Source of the DNA: Geminocystis herdmanii PCC 6308
GTDB taxonomy: Bacteria; Cyanobacteriota; Cyanobacteriia; Cyanobacteriales; Cyanobacteriaceae
Length of the DNA stretch: 64,000 nt
Reading direction: 5' to 3'
NCBI RefSeq assembly: GCF_000332235.1
Contig: NZ_CM001775.1
Coordinates: forward strand, 2,758,230 to 2,822,229
Part shown: piece by piece, positions 44,654 through 53,322 of the stretch
Layout of the letters: every line of letters begins with the position of its first letter
Position numbering within the stretch: the first letter of the stretch is position 1
Translations under genes and position numbers: made by a program
Notes under the pieces: model-generated
What the model saw: the letters and a program-made list of their open reading frames with translations, nothing else
Told to the model about the DNA's origin: nothing
Databases searched by the model: none

Positions 44654-45631
44654 TTAATTCGTGATTTCTGTCTTAAAACCTCTACTTTGTAACGATCGAG
44701 CTACATCATCGGCATTATTAACCGTACTAAAAACACCTACTTGTAGCATAGATTGACCATTAAAAACCGTTCGGAAGGCTTCGGGATAGAGATATTTAAC
44801 CTGAGATTCTTGACTAGCATTCGTAACCCCTACTAAAACTTTATACACATTTTGAGTGGTGGAAGATGAGGAAGCCATTGTCGGAGAAGAATTAGCAGGA
44901 TTAGGAGGATTAGCAGAAGGATTAGATAATACTAAAATATCATTTAAACTTCTTCTTCGTCCTAAAGTATTAGGGGATGTGATGGAAGGAATACTCGTTT
45001 CTGTGGTAGGAGATACTGAAGGGGTAACAACTTTATTAAGAGGGGAGGGGGGGGAATTGGGACTAAGATCGATCGATCTCATGGTATGAGAATTATTAAG
45101 TGGTTTTTTCTCTACCGTAGATTGATTATCTGTAGGAGTTTCATCAAATGGAGAAACCGAAGATACCGATAAAACAGGATTATTGCTTTCTATGGTCTCA
45201 TTATCCGCTGGAGTGGGGTTATTATTAGGAGAACGATAGGGTTCGGATAATGGTGGTATTTGGGGTAAACTTTGATTAGACTTGATCACATTTCCTGATA
45301 CCACTTCGGGACGATTCGGGGTAGGATTACCATTGATAAATACTTCTCCTATAACGTTATTTTGATTGCCTGTGGGTAGAGGTTGACTATTAGTCGGCGG
45401 TAGTTGTGGACTATTCGTCACAGGTGATGGAGAATTATTTTTAATGGGTAGAGGTTGCGTCATTACTGGAGTACTATTGAATCCAGAATCATTATAAGGA
45501 TCGATCGAAATCTCTATACTGGCAAAAGCATTAAGAGTTAACATCGGAGAAATCCATAATCCCATAATTCCTAGAGACAATAATCCGATACGGGGAGATA
45601 AATTATGAAGGGTAAAAGTAAATTTATTCAT
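44654..45631 (-). CDS. Secreted proline-rich SPOR-like protein
   Basis: From the ATG at 45631 (MNKFTFTLHN; the frame stays open 14 codons further) the protein has about 325 residues. A hydrophobic segment LGIMGLWISPMLTLNAFA gives a signal peptide. The middle is Pro/Ser/Asn-rich and unstructured. The last 75 residues (VYKVLVGVTNASQESQVKYL, LQVGVFSTVNNADDVARSLQ) look like a SPOR-type or related repeat. Probably periplasmic, bound to the cell wall. Its C-terminal end abuts the heptamer array, so the array length could affect its 3' end. Confidence 0.75.
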   Translation of the reverse strand: MNKFTFTLHNLSPRIGLLSLGIMGLWISPMLTLNAFASIEISIDPYNDSGFNSTPVMTQPLPIKNNSPSPVTNSPQLPPTNSQPLPTGNQNNVIGEVFINGNPTPNRPEVVSGNVIKSNQSLPQIPPLSEPYRSPNNNPTPADNETIESNNPVLSVSSVSPFDETPTDNQSTVEKKPLNNSHTMRSIDLSPNSPPSPLNKVVTPSVSPTTETSIPSITSPNTLGRRRSLNDILVLSNPSANPPNPANSSPTMASSSSTTQNVYKVLVGVTNASQESQVKYLYPEAFRTVFNGQSMLQVGVFSTVNNADDVARSLQSRGFKTEITN

Positions 45632-45823
45632 AGTCTCAGTTTCCTCATATAATATTTTTTGTAACTTAAACATTTCTCATACTAGGCTAGTTCGATCGAG
45701 TAAATTAAAATAGATATTTTTAATCAGGACTTAATTCTGTGAACAAACTATCAAATTAGAACTTAAATTTAACCCATTGTACTAGCTCAAGTTCAAAGAT
45801 GGTAATAGTAATTAATTTGTTTC

Positions 45824-46540
45824 TTATGGCGATTCTTCTAATTCTCCAATTCTCCTGTCTAAATTATATTTAGTCATTAAATCAGGGCGTTTTTTGTCTG
45901 TAGCTTCCAGTTGTTTCTGATAACGCCATTTCGCAATTTCCTTATGATTGCCCGATCGTAATACAGGAGGCACTTCCCAACCTCGAAACACAGGAGGACG
46001 AGTATAATGGGGATAATCCAATAAACCATCCTCAAAACTATCCGCATCAATAGATTCAGCCTTCCCCACCGTACCGGGTAAAAGCCTGATTACCCCATTA
46101 ATCAGAGTTAAAGCAGGAATTTCACCACAGGTTAACACAAAATCTCCGATCGAAACCTCTCTTGTAACCAAATGTTGTACTCGTTCATCAACCCCCTCAT
46201 AATGTCCACAAATCATGACTAATTGTTGATAATTAATCGCCAAATCTCTTAATAAATTTTGATCGAGAGTTTGCCCTTGAGGGCTAAGTAAAATAACCTC
46301 TCGTGGTTGTAAAATAGGTAAAGACTCCACCGCCGCAAAAATTGGTTCAGGTTTTAAAACCATGCCAACCCCTCCGCCATAGGGAATATCGTCAACATGA
46401 TGATGTTTATCCGTAGTAAAATCCCTTGGATTAATTAGATTAACCGTGGCAATTCCCTTATTTAAAGCCTTTCCCATCAACCCACATTCTAAAGGTGTTT
46501 GAAAAAAATTAGGGAAAATGGTAATAACATCAATTTGCAC
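45824..46540 (-). CDS. trmD: tRNA (guanine-N1)-methyltransferase
   Basis: A 238-residue TrmD, which methylates G37 next to the anticodon of tRNAs reading CNN codons, preventing frameshifts. It is a SPOUT-fold enzyme with a trefoil knot: HHVDDIPYGGGVGMVLKPEP, MICGHYEGVDERV, SIGDFVLTCGEIPAL, LPGTVGKAES and DYPHYTRPPVFRG are all recognisable. Length matches the family. In many bacteria it lies with rimM and rpsP; here it stands alone. Confidence 0.97.
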   Translation of the reverse strand: MQIDVITIFPNFFQTPLECGLMGKALNKGIATVNLINPRDFTTDKHHHVDDIPYGGGVGMVLKPEPIFAAVESLPILQPREVILLSPQGQTLDQNLLRDLAINYQQLVMICGHYEGVDERVQHLVTREVSIGDFVLTCGEIPALTLINGVIRLLPGTVGKAESIDADSFEDGLLDYPHYTRPPVFRGWEVPPVLRSGNHKEIAKWRYQKQLEATDKKRPDLMTKYNLDRRIGELEESP

Positions 46541-46776
46541 GGCAATTCTCGATAATAATTTGACTTAATGGAGTATAGGCTTATATTTGCTAATTATAGT
46601 GCATTAAGGGTCAAGAAAATAGCAGATTATCAATTTATCCCTGTCATCCTATTCCCCTGTCTCTCTCCACCCCTCCTGTCTTGTTTTCCTGATTCCTGAT
46701 TATTCCCCATTCTCCTAATTGCTGTAAACTTGAAGATATGAAAATTTAGTCTAAGTAGGGAATTATATAAAATAAC

Positions 46777-47595
46777 ATGAAGCAATATCTTAGAAGTTCT
46801 GTCCTAGTCATAGGAGGTGCAGAAGATAAAGTCCACGGCAAAGAAATTTTACAAAGTTTTTGGCATTGTGCTGGTGGTACTGATGCAATTATCGGAATTA
46901 TTCCCTCCGCCTCCCGTGAACCTACCATTATCGGCGATCGATATGTGAGTATTTTTAGCGAAATGGGTGCAAAAGATTTAAAAGTACTAGATGTAAGAGA
47001 TCGTATTCAAGGAGAAGATAAAGACTATCAAGAATATGTAGAAAAATGCACTGCTATTTTTATGACAGGGGGAGATCAACTTAGATTATGCGGTTTATTA
47101 GCAGATACTCCCCTCATGGAAAGAATCCGTCAACGAGTTAAGTTGGGAGAAGTTACCCTTGGGGGAACAAGTGCAGGGGCGGCGGTGATGGGGCATCACA
47201 TGATCGCCGGAGGTAGCAGTGGCGAATCTCCTAATCGGGCTTTAGTGGATATGGCTATGGGGTTGGGTATCATTCCCGAAGTGATCGTAGATCAACATTT
47301 TCACAATCGTAACCGTATGGCAAGGTTATTAAGCGCCCTATCCAATCACCCTGAAAGGTTAGGTATTGGTATCGATGAAGATACTTGCGCCGTTTTTCAA
47401 AAAGATGAATATATTGAAGTTATTGGTAAAGGTACAGTGACGATCGTAGATGGTCAAGCCATGAGTTATACTAATCATGGAAAAGTAGCCGCCGAAGACC
47501 CTTTGGCACTTCATAACCTCAGATTACATATTCTCGGTCATGGCGATCGTTATAACCGCAAAACTCATCAACCCATGGCGGGAATTGTTGAATAA
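46777..47595 (+). CDS. cphB: Cyanophycinase
   Basis: A 272-residue peptidase (family S51) that cuts cyanophycin to beta-Asp-Arg dipeptides. The catalytic Ser is in the nucleophile elbow GGTSAGAAVMG (about 130-140); VIGGAEDKVHG at the N-terminus, IFMTGGDQLRL and VDQHFHNRNRMARL are typical. It is followed after 257 bases by the cyanophycin synthetase gene, the usual cyanobacterial order, so synthesis and breakdown of this nitrogen reserve are encoded together. Confidence 0.97.
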   Translation: MKQYLRSSVLVIGGAEDKVHGKEILQSFWHCAGGTDAIIGIIPSASREPTIIGDRYVSIFSEMGAKDLKVLDVRDRIQGEDKDYQEYVEKCTAIFMTGGDQLRLCGLLADTPLMERIRQRVKLGEVTLGGTSAGAAVMGHHMIAGGSSGESPNRALVDMAMGLGIIPEVIVDQHFHNRNRMARLLSALSNHPERLGIGIDEDTCAVFQKDEYIEVIGKGTVTIVDGQAMSYTNHGKVAAEDPLALHNLRLHILGHGDRYNRKTHQPMAGIVE

Positions 47596-47852
47596 TCCAA
47601 GACAAAAGCTAGTGGTAGAATGCAAAATTTATAATGTAGAATGCAGGAAGAAAATCTTTAATTTTCAGTATTTCTAGGAATTTTAAATAATTGTTTCATC
47701 AATGCGCTTTACCATCAAAAATAAATTGCTTACTACCTACAGTTTTTTCCTAAAAAAAACAAAAAATGTTCAAATTGAACAGTTAAATAAAGATTAAAAA
47801 CGAGACACTAAAAAATGCCTCTAAAAGTGATTACCGTTAAAGAGCAAAAATC

Positions 47853-50471
47853 ATGAAAATCCTCAAAACACAAACCCTACGGGGACCTAACTATTGGAGT
47901 ATCCGTCGCCAAAAATTAATCCAAATGCGTCTGGATTTAGAAGACGTAGCCGAAAAACCTTCTAACCTGATACCGGGGTTTTATGAAGGCTTAGTGAAAA
48001 TATTACCCTCTTTAGTAGAACATTTCTGTTCCAGAGATCATCGAGGAGGCTTCCTAGAAAGAGTACAAGAAGGTACTTATATGGGGCATATCATTGAACA
48101 CATTGCCCTAGAATTGCAAGAATTAGCAGGAATGCCTGTAGGTTTTGGGCGTACCAGAGAAACTTCAACTCCGGGTATTTATAACGTAGTTTTTGAGTAT
48201 GTTTATGAGGAGGCTGGAAGATACGCAGGTAGAGCCGCCGTCAGACTTTGTAACTCTATCATTACTACAGGGGCTTATGGGCTAGACGAATTAGCTCAAG
48301 ATTTATCTGATCTCAAGGATTTACGAGCCAATTCTGCTTTAGGTCCTTCCACCGAAACTATTATCAAAGAAGCCGAAGCGAGACAAATTCCTTGGATGTT
48401 GCTTAGTGCAAGGGCAATGGTACAGTTAGGTTATGGGGCAAATCAACAACGGATTCAAGCAACTCTGAGTAATAAAACGGGCATCTTAGGGGTGGAGTTA
48501 GCTTGTGATAAAGAAGGCACTAAAACCACTTTAGCGGAAGCTGGTATTCCTGTGCCTAGGGGGACTGTTATTTACTATGCTGATGAATTAGCTGATGCCA
48601 TCGCTGATGTCGGTGGTTATCCCATTGTTCTCAAACCCTTAGACGGCAATCATGGTAGAGGCATTACCATTGATATTAACTCTCAACAGGAAGCTGAGGA
48701 GGCTTATGATTTGGCTAGTGCCGCTTCTAAAACTCGATCAGTCATTGTGGAAAGATACTATAAAGGTAATGATCATCGGGTTTTAGTCATCAATGGTAAA
48801 CTGGTGGCAGTCTCCGAGAGAATCCCCGCCCACGTCACGGGCAATGGTTCTTCTACCATTGAGGAATTGATTCAAGAAACCAATGAACATCCCGATCGAG
48901 GTGACGGTCATGATAATGTCTTAACTAGAATCAGTATCGATCGAACTTCCTTAGGAGTCTTAAAAAGACAAGGTTTCGAGATGGATACCGTTCTCAAAAA
49001 AGGAGAAGTTGCCTATTTACGAGCTACGGCTAACCTTAGTACCGGGGGTATTGCCATCGATCGAACCGATGAAATACATCCTCAAAATATTTGGATAGCC
49101 GAAAGAGTCGCCAAAATTATTGGTTTAGACATTGCTGGAATTGACGTAGTTACCCCAGACATTACCAAACCCTTAACAGAAGTCGATGGGGTAATTGTGG
49201 AAGTCAACGCTGCCCCCGGCTTTAGGATGCACGTTGCCCCCAGTCAAGGCTTACCCCGTAACGTAGCCGCTCCCGTCATCGATATGTTATTCCCTGATAA
49301 TCACCCTAGTCGCATCCCCATTTTAGCGGTGACAGGCACAAACGGAAAAACCACCACGACTAGACTATTAGCCCATATCTATCGTCAAACGGGGAAAGTT
49401 GTGGGTTATACCAGTACTGACGGTATTTACTTAGGTGATTACATGGTAGAAAAAGGCGATAACACTGGTCCTGTGAGCGCTGGAGTGATTTTGAGAGACC
49501 CCACCGTAGAAGTTGCCGTGTTAGAGTGTGCTAGAGGGGGAATTTTACGATCGGGTTTAGCCTTTGAAAGCTGTGATGTTGGCGTTGTCTTAAACGTAGC
49601 CGAAGATCATCTAGGATTGGGAGACATAGACACCATCGAACAAATGGCAAAAGTAAAAGGAGTCATCGCCGAATCAGTCAATGCCGATGGTTATGCAGTC
49701 CTGAATGCAGACGATCCTTTAGTAGCACAAATGGCGAAAAATGTCAAGGGTAAAATTGCTTATTTTTCCATGAGTAAAGATAATCCCATCATTATCGATC
49801 ATTTACGGCGTAATGGTATGGCGGCGGTGTATGAAAACGGCTATCTTTCCATTTTTGAAGGAGAATGGACATTAAGAATTGAGAAAGCGGAAAATATCCC
49901 TGTTACCATGAAAGCCATGGCGCCTTTTATGATTGCCAATGCTTTAGCCGCATCCTTAGCCGCCTTTGTTCACGGTATCGACATCGAATTAATTCGTCAA
50001 GGGGTACGCAGTTTTAACCCTGGGGCGAATCAAACCCCCGGCAGAATGAACCTTTTTGACATGAAAGATTTTTCTGTGTTGATCGATTACGCCCATAATC
50101 CTGCGGGTTATTTAGCCGTAGGGGAGTTTGTGAAAAATTGGAAGGGCGATCGCCTTGGAGTAATCGGAGGACCGGGTGACAGACGGGATGAGGATTTGAT
50201 GCTTTTAGGTAAAATTGCCTCTCAAATTTTTGATCACATTATCATCAAAGAAGATGACGATAATCGAGGGCGCGATCGAGGTACTGTAGCTGATTTGATA
50301 GCTAAAGGTATTGTGGCTGAAAATCCTAACGCTAGTTATGATGTCATCCTCGATGAAACCGAAGCCATTGAAACTGGACTCAAAAAAGTCGATAAAGGTG
50401 GTTTAGTAGTTATTTTCCCTGAAAGTGTTACAGGTTCGATCGAGATGATTGAGAAATATCAATCTCAGTAG
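47853..50471 (+). CDS. cphA: Cyanophycin synthetase
   Basis: An 872-residue enzyme that makes cyanophycin by adding Asp to the backbone and Arg to its side chain, with ATP. The N-terminal domain (1-160) includes KILKTQTLRGPNYWS. The ATP-grasp domain (about 210-470) has GYPIVLKPLDGNHGRGI. The Mur-ligase-like domain follows with the P-loop GTNGKTTTTRL (about 490-500), VLNVAEDHLGLGDI and DYAHNPAGY. Length matches CphA1. No NtcA-type GTA-N8-TAC site is obvious in the 257-base gap upstream. Confidence 0.98.
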   Translation: MKILKTQTLRGPNYWSIRRQKLIQMRLDLEDVAEKPSNLIPGFYEGLVKILPSLVEHFCSRDHRGGFLERVQEGTYMGHIIEHIALELQELAGMPVGFGRTRETSTPGIYNVVFEYVYEEAGRYAGRAAVRLCNSIITTGAYGLDELAQDLSDLKDLRANSALGPSTETIIKEAEARQIPWMLLSARAMVQLGYGANQQRIQATLSNKTGILGVELACDKEGTKTTLAEAGIPVPRGTVIYYADELADAIADVGGYPIVLKPLDGNHGRGITIDINSQQEAEEAYDLASAASKTRSVIVERYYKGNDHRVLVINGKLVAVSERIPAHVTGNGSSTIEELIQETNEHPDRGDGHDNVLTRISIDRTSLGVLKRQGFEMDTVLKKGEVAYLRATANLSTGGIAIDRTDEIHPQNIWIAERVAKIIGLDIAGIDVVTPDITKPLTEVDGVIVEVNAAPGFRMHVAPSQGLPRNVAAPVIDMLFPDNHPSRIPILAVTGTNGKTTTTRLLAHIYRQTGKVVGYTSTDGIYLGDYMVEKGDNTGPVSAGVILRDPTVEVAVLECARGGILRSGLAFESCDVGVVLNVAEDHLGLGDIDTIEQMAKVKGVIAESVNADGYAVLNADDPLVAQMAKNVKGKIAYFSMSKDNPIIIDHLRRNGMAAVYENGYLSIFEGEWTLRIEKAENIPVTMKAMAPFMIANALAASLAAFVHGIDIELIRQGVRSFNPGANQTPGRMNLFDMKDFSVLIDYAHNPAGYLAVGEFVKNWKGDRLGVIGGPGDRRDEDLMLLGKIASQIFDHIIIKEDDDNRGRDRGTVADLIAKGIVAENPNASYDVILDETEAIETGLKKVDKGGLVVIFPESVTGSIEMIEKYQSQ

Positions 50472-50602
50472 TGAATAGTGAGTAGTGAATAGTGAATGAC
50501 GTAATAGCGTTATCTCAGCGTAAGTCCTGTTACAATTAGAGTTAGGTGTAAAAAATAAGAAGCAACTACTCCTAACTCAATCATTCATAAGGGGATTTTA
50601 CC

Positions 50603-50977
50603 ATGAGTACAGTAACAGATAATGATTTAAAAGAGTTAAAGGATTTAATTAATAACCGATTAGATCGTTTTGAAACTAAAATAGATAACCTAGAATCTAA
50701 CTATATCAGTCTTGAGAAAAGTGTTAGCAATATTGAAACTAAAATAGATCGTCTTGAAACTAAAATAGATAACCTAGAATCTAATTATATCAGTCTCGAC
50801 AAAAGTGTTAGTAATATTGAAACTAAAGTCAATACCATGAAACCAGTTTTCGATAAAATACTTGACCTATCGGAAAAAATAGGCGAATATAAAAACTGGA
50901 AACAAATATCCATCATTCTTTTAACGGGTTTTTTGACTTCTTTTTTTTGGATATTCAGAAACACTCCCAATTTATAA
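50603..50977 (+). CDS. Coiled-coil protein with C-terminal membrane helix
   Basis: A 124-residue protein with an AAGGGG Shine-Dalgarno site. Residues about 5-90 form a coiled coil with an exact internal repeat: ETKIDNLESNYISL...SVSNIETK occurs twice, 28 residues apart, from an 84-bp tandem duplication (copies begin at 50672 and 50756). A C-terminal helix (about 98-118, ISIILLTGFLTSFFWIF) anchors it in a membrane. Function unknown; similar short coiled-coil tail-anchored proteins are common in cyanobacteria. The coiled-coil length could vary by unit gain or loss. Confidence 0.75.
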   Translation: MSTVTDNDLKELKDLINNRLDRFETKIDNLESNYISLEKSVSNIETKIDRLETKIDNLESNYISLDKSVSNIETKVNTMKPVFDKILDLSEKIGEYKNWKQISIILLTGFLTSFFWIFRNTPNL

Positions 50978-50978
50978 T

Positions 50979-51121
50979 TCGGGTTTCCTGAAAAAGTCTT
51001 TATCGATTAGGGTGTTAGGTTTTAGGTTAAAAAATGAAAAATCAAGGTTTTGAGACTTTGCACAATACAAAAAAATATAGAAATATTATTAAAAATTTTG
51101 AATAAAAATCCCCAAAACTAC
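50979..51121. mobile_element. Degraded MITE copy 3
   Basis: GGGTTTCCTGAAAAAGTCTTT, GTTAGGTTTTAGGTTAAA, AATCAAGGTTTTGAGACTTT, GCACAATA and TTTTGAATAAAAATCC line up in order with copy 2 at 44147 (each with small changes), but the right end is lost. It sits right after the coiled-coil gene. The 325-base gap to ddl has no gene. Confidence 0.65.
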
Positions 51122-51302
51122 CTGAATTAGATAAAAGAATTCTTGAGGTTAATAGGTTTCGGGTGACAGGGTGCAGGTTGCAGGTTAATAATTTCTTTGT
51201 TTAGATCAATTTTTGTTCAACTTTTTTACCTTATCTTTACCTGATACCTGACACCTTATCTTAACCGATAATTTTATGAATTACACGGTGGATTATCTAA
51301 TT

Positions 51303-52343
51303 TTATAAAGCAAAAGTAATTAATCGATCAAGCAAATCAGAAAAACTCACTCCTGATGCTTCCCAAAGTTGAGGATACATACTCAAAGAAGTGAAACCGG
51401 GGAGGGTGTTAATTTCATTGATGAAAATTTCTTCAGTGTCAGGGTTGAAGAAAAAGTCAACTCTCGATAATCCTCTAGCGCAAACGGCACGAAAGGCTTT
51501 AACAGACATCTCTTGAATTTTAGTAGCAATATGAGGGGGAATGTCGGCGGGAATGATTAAATTTGCTCTACCATCGGTATATTTGGTTTCGTAGTCGTAA
51601 AAATCTGCATCATAGGTTATCTCTCCGATAACGGAGGCTTTTGGGTTATCGTTACCTAAGACGGCACATTCCACTTCTCTGGCTTTTACTCCTGCTTCTA
51701 TAATAACTCGTCGATCGAGACTGGCGGCATGATCTAAAGCGGTTTCTAATTCCGATCGAGTTTTTACCTTAGCAATACCAACGGATGAACCTAGATTAGC
51801 AGGTTTAACAAAACAAGGATAGCCCAATTTCTCCTCAATTCCATCACACAATTTAGGAAATACACAAGCTCCACTATAAATTTCATCTCGACTTACTCCG
51901 ATATAAGCGACTTGGGGTAAACCGAATTGGGCAAAAATATTTTTCATGGCGATTTTGTCCATGCCTACGGCTGAACCTAGTACACCAGAACCAACAAAGG
52001 GTACACCCATTAAAGTTAATAGTCCTTGTACTGTACCATCTTCACCGTTAGGACCATGTAAAATGGGAAACCAAACGTCCACATTGTTGCATTCTGAGGG
52101 AAAATTCCATTTTGAAACGGTGATAGACTCTATATCTAAAGGAATGCCAGAAGTTAAAATGTCTTGGGCGGTGTCACTACCCCACCAGTAACCAGATTTA
52201 TCGATATAGATAGGAATAGCCTCATATTTATCCCCGTTGCTTCCTTCGGTTAAGCCTTTGAAGATCGATCGAGCTGAGATAATGGAAACTTGATGTTCTC
52301 CTGATTTACCACCAAATAATAAGCCTACTTTTAACTTAGTCAT
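51303..52343 (-). CDS. ddl: D-alanine-D-alanine ligase
   Basis: A 346-residue ATP-grasp enzyme that makes the D-Ala-D-Ala dipeptide of peptidoglycan. Landmarks: [19 protein letters not shown] at the N-terminus, [20 protein letters not shown] (as overall pattern), [26 protein letters not shown] and [17 protein letters not shown] at the metal site. All catalytic blocks are intact. It is alone on the minus strand, divergent from the small protein at 52526. Confidence 0.97.
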   Translation of the reverse strand: MTKLKVGLLFGGKSGEHQVSIISARSIFKGLTEGSNGDKYEAIPIYIDKSGYWWGSDTAQDILTSGIPLDIESITVSKWNFPSECNNVDVWFPILHGPNGEDGTVQGLLTLMGVPFVGSGVLGSAVGMDKIAMKNIFAQFGLPQVAYIGVSRDEIYSGACVFPKLCDGIEEKLGYPCFVKPANLGSSVGIAKVKTRSELETALDHAASLDRRVIIEAGVKAREVECAVLGNDNPKASVIGEITYDADFYDYETKYTDGRANLIIPADIPPHIATKIQEMSVKAFRAVCARGLSRVDFFFNPDTEEIFINEINTLPGFTSLSMYPQLWEASGVSFSDLLDRLITFAL

Positions 52344-52525
52344 GGATTATCACCCTATTAATAAAACTAAAAAATTAATAGTAGCTCATTTTGACCAAAA
52401 ATCTTATAACATCTTTTCCTGAATGTCAACCCTTGCTAACCGAAAATTAAGGTAGTGTCAACACTTTGCAATAAAAATTTACATAAGTTAATATAAAAGA
52501 GTAAGAAAACAAAGGATACAAACAA

Positions 52526-52747
52526 ATGGCAATCTTAATATCATTATTCATCATCGGTTGGTTAGCAGTTTCTCTTATCGGTACTCAAGCGTACTTCTTA
52601 GGAGAGCAAACAAAACCCATTCATCAACGTAACTGGAATTCGGAATCGTTCGATCGACTCGCAAAGTCCTTTACTGGTACTGAAACTGATTATCTCGTAA
52701 GAGTTCCAGCTTACTCGATCGACGCTTATAATGCACAAAAAAATTAA
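52526..52747 (+). CDS. Small one-helix membrane protein, possibly Psb35-like
   Basis: A 73-residue protein with one N-terminal membrane helix (ILISLFIIGWLAVSLIGTQA), followed by a conserved-looking soluble tail (YFLGEQTKPIHQRNWNSESF, GTETDYLVRVPAYSIDAYN). This resembles a small cyanobacterial thylakoid protein group that I believe includes Psb35 (Ssl2148), a photosystem II assembly factor; the match is from memory and uncertain. AAGGA lies nine bases before the ATG. A strong terminator follows, which supports a single-gene transcript. Confidence 0.75.
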   Translation: MAILISLFIIGWLAVSLIGTQAYFLGEQTKPIHQRNWNSESFDRLAKSFTGTETDYLVRVPAYSIDAYNAQKN

Positions 52748-52802
52748 TCTTCTGGAAGAAAAAATAACAGTTAACAACAGAATTGATTATCAAATATAGA
52801 GG

Positions 52803-52832
52803 GAGTGTAAAGATTTTACACTCTTTTTTTTT
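52803..52832 (+). terminator. Rho-independent terminator
   Basis: A perfect 9-bp stem, GAGTGTAAA and TTTACACTC, with loop GAT, followed by nine Ts. It ends the transcript of the one-helix protein gene. Confidence 0.92.
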
Positions 52833-52858
52833 GCTTAGAAGTTTCTGATCCCCCTAAA

Positions 52859-52884
52859 TCCCCCTTAATAAGGGGGACTTTTTG
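52859..52884 (+). terminator. Second hairpin, TCCCCCTTAATAAGGGGGA
   Basis: An 8-bp stem with loop AAT, then CTTTTT. It may back up the terminator just upstream. The same CCCCCTT/AAGGGGG hairpin core recurs on both sides of the toxin-antitoxin pair at 60.5-61.0 kb. Confidence 0.6.
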
Positions 52885-52928
52885 TCATATTTCCCTTTTT
52901 TTCAATAAGGGAGGATTGATTGTCAAAA

Positions 52929-53204
52929 TTACGACTTTTTAAACAGCTTCTTTGAAAGTATCAAGTTGTTTTTATTATATCTTTTCGGTAATCCGTATAA
53001 ATAGTGATCGTGTTCTAAAGCCCAGTCTTCAGGTGCTTCAACAGTGCCAATTAATTTTTCAAGACAATCCCAACCTTGTTCATCATCAGAAATTTTCTTT
53101 TCAGATTCGATCGTAATTGTATAGGTTTGATTAGGAATCAGCTTTAAAGGTTTTTCTGGAAGCAATACTTTTCCATCAAATAATACTGTAACAACTTCCT
53201 TCAT
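52929..53204 (-). CDS. Orphan antitoxin-like protein
   Basis: About 91 residues from the ATG at 53204 (MKEVVTVLFDGK); the frame stays open ten codons upstream. The N-terminal part, VTVLFDGKVLLPEKPLKLIPNQTYTITIE, (a 29-residue stretch summarised by its ends VTVLFDGK and YTITIE) is the short beta domain of DUF104/AF2212-like antitoxins. Homologues I recall end near YLYGLPKR; here a further 16 residues (starting YNKNN, ending LFKKS) look like readthrough. No toxin gene follows, so it is an orphan. It lies just downstream of hsdR. Confidence 0.65.
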   Translation of the reverse strand: MKEVVTVLFDGKVLLPEKPLKLIPNQTYTITIESEKKISDDEQGWDCLEKLIGTVEAPEDWALEHDHYLYGLPKRYNKNNLILSKKLFKKS

Positions 53205-53306
53205 TTCAATCTTAATAAATGTTTCACAAATCATAACATTTTAACAATTAGAAAAAAAAGTAAGTTAAATAAGTTAAATACGATTGAGCTTAATTGTGAT
53301 GAAATT

Positions 53307-53321
53307 GTGGGCAATGCCCAC
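53307..53321. terminator. Palindrome after hsdR
   Basis: GTGGGCAATGCCCAC is a 6-bp stem with a short loop, followed by CCTACC. It overlaps the end of hsdR. The same element (GGTGGGCATTGCCCACC) sits just after hsdM at 61226-61242. It may end both transcripts; there is no long T run, so this is tentative. Confidence 0.45.
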
Positions 53322-53322
53322 C

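Noticed and set aside
46541-47852. NtcA sites at the cyanophycin genes
   Set aside because: No GTA-N8-TAC match was seen in the gaps before cphB or cphA.
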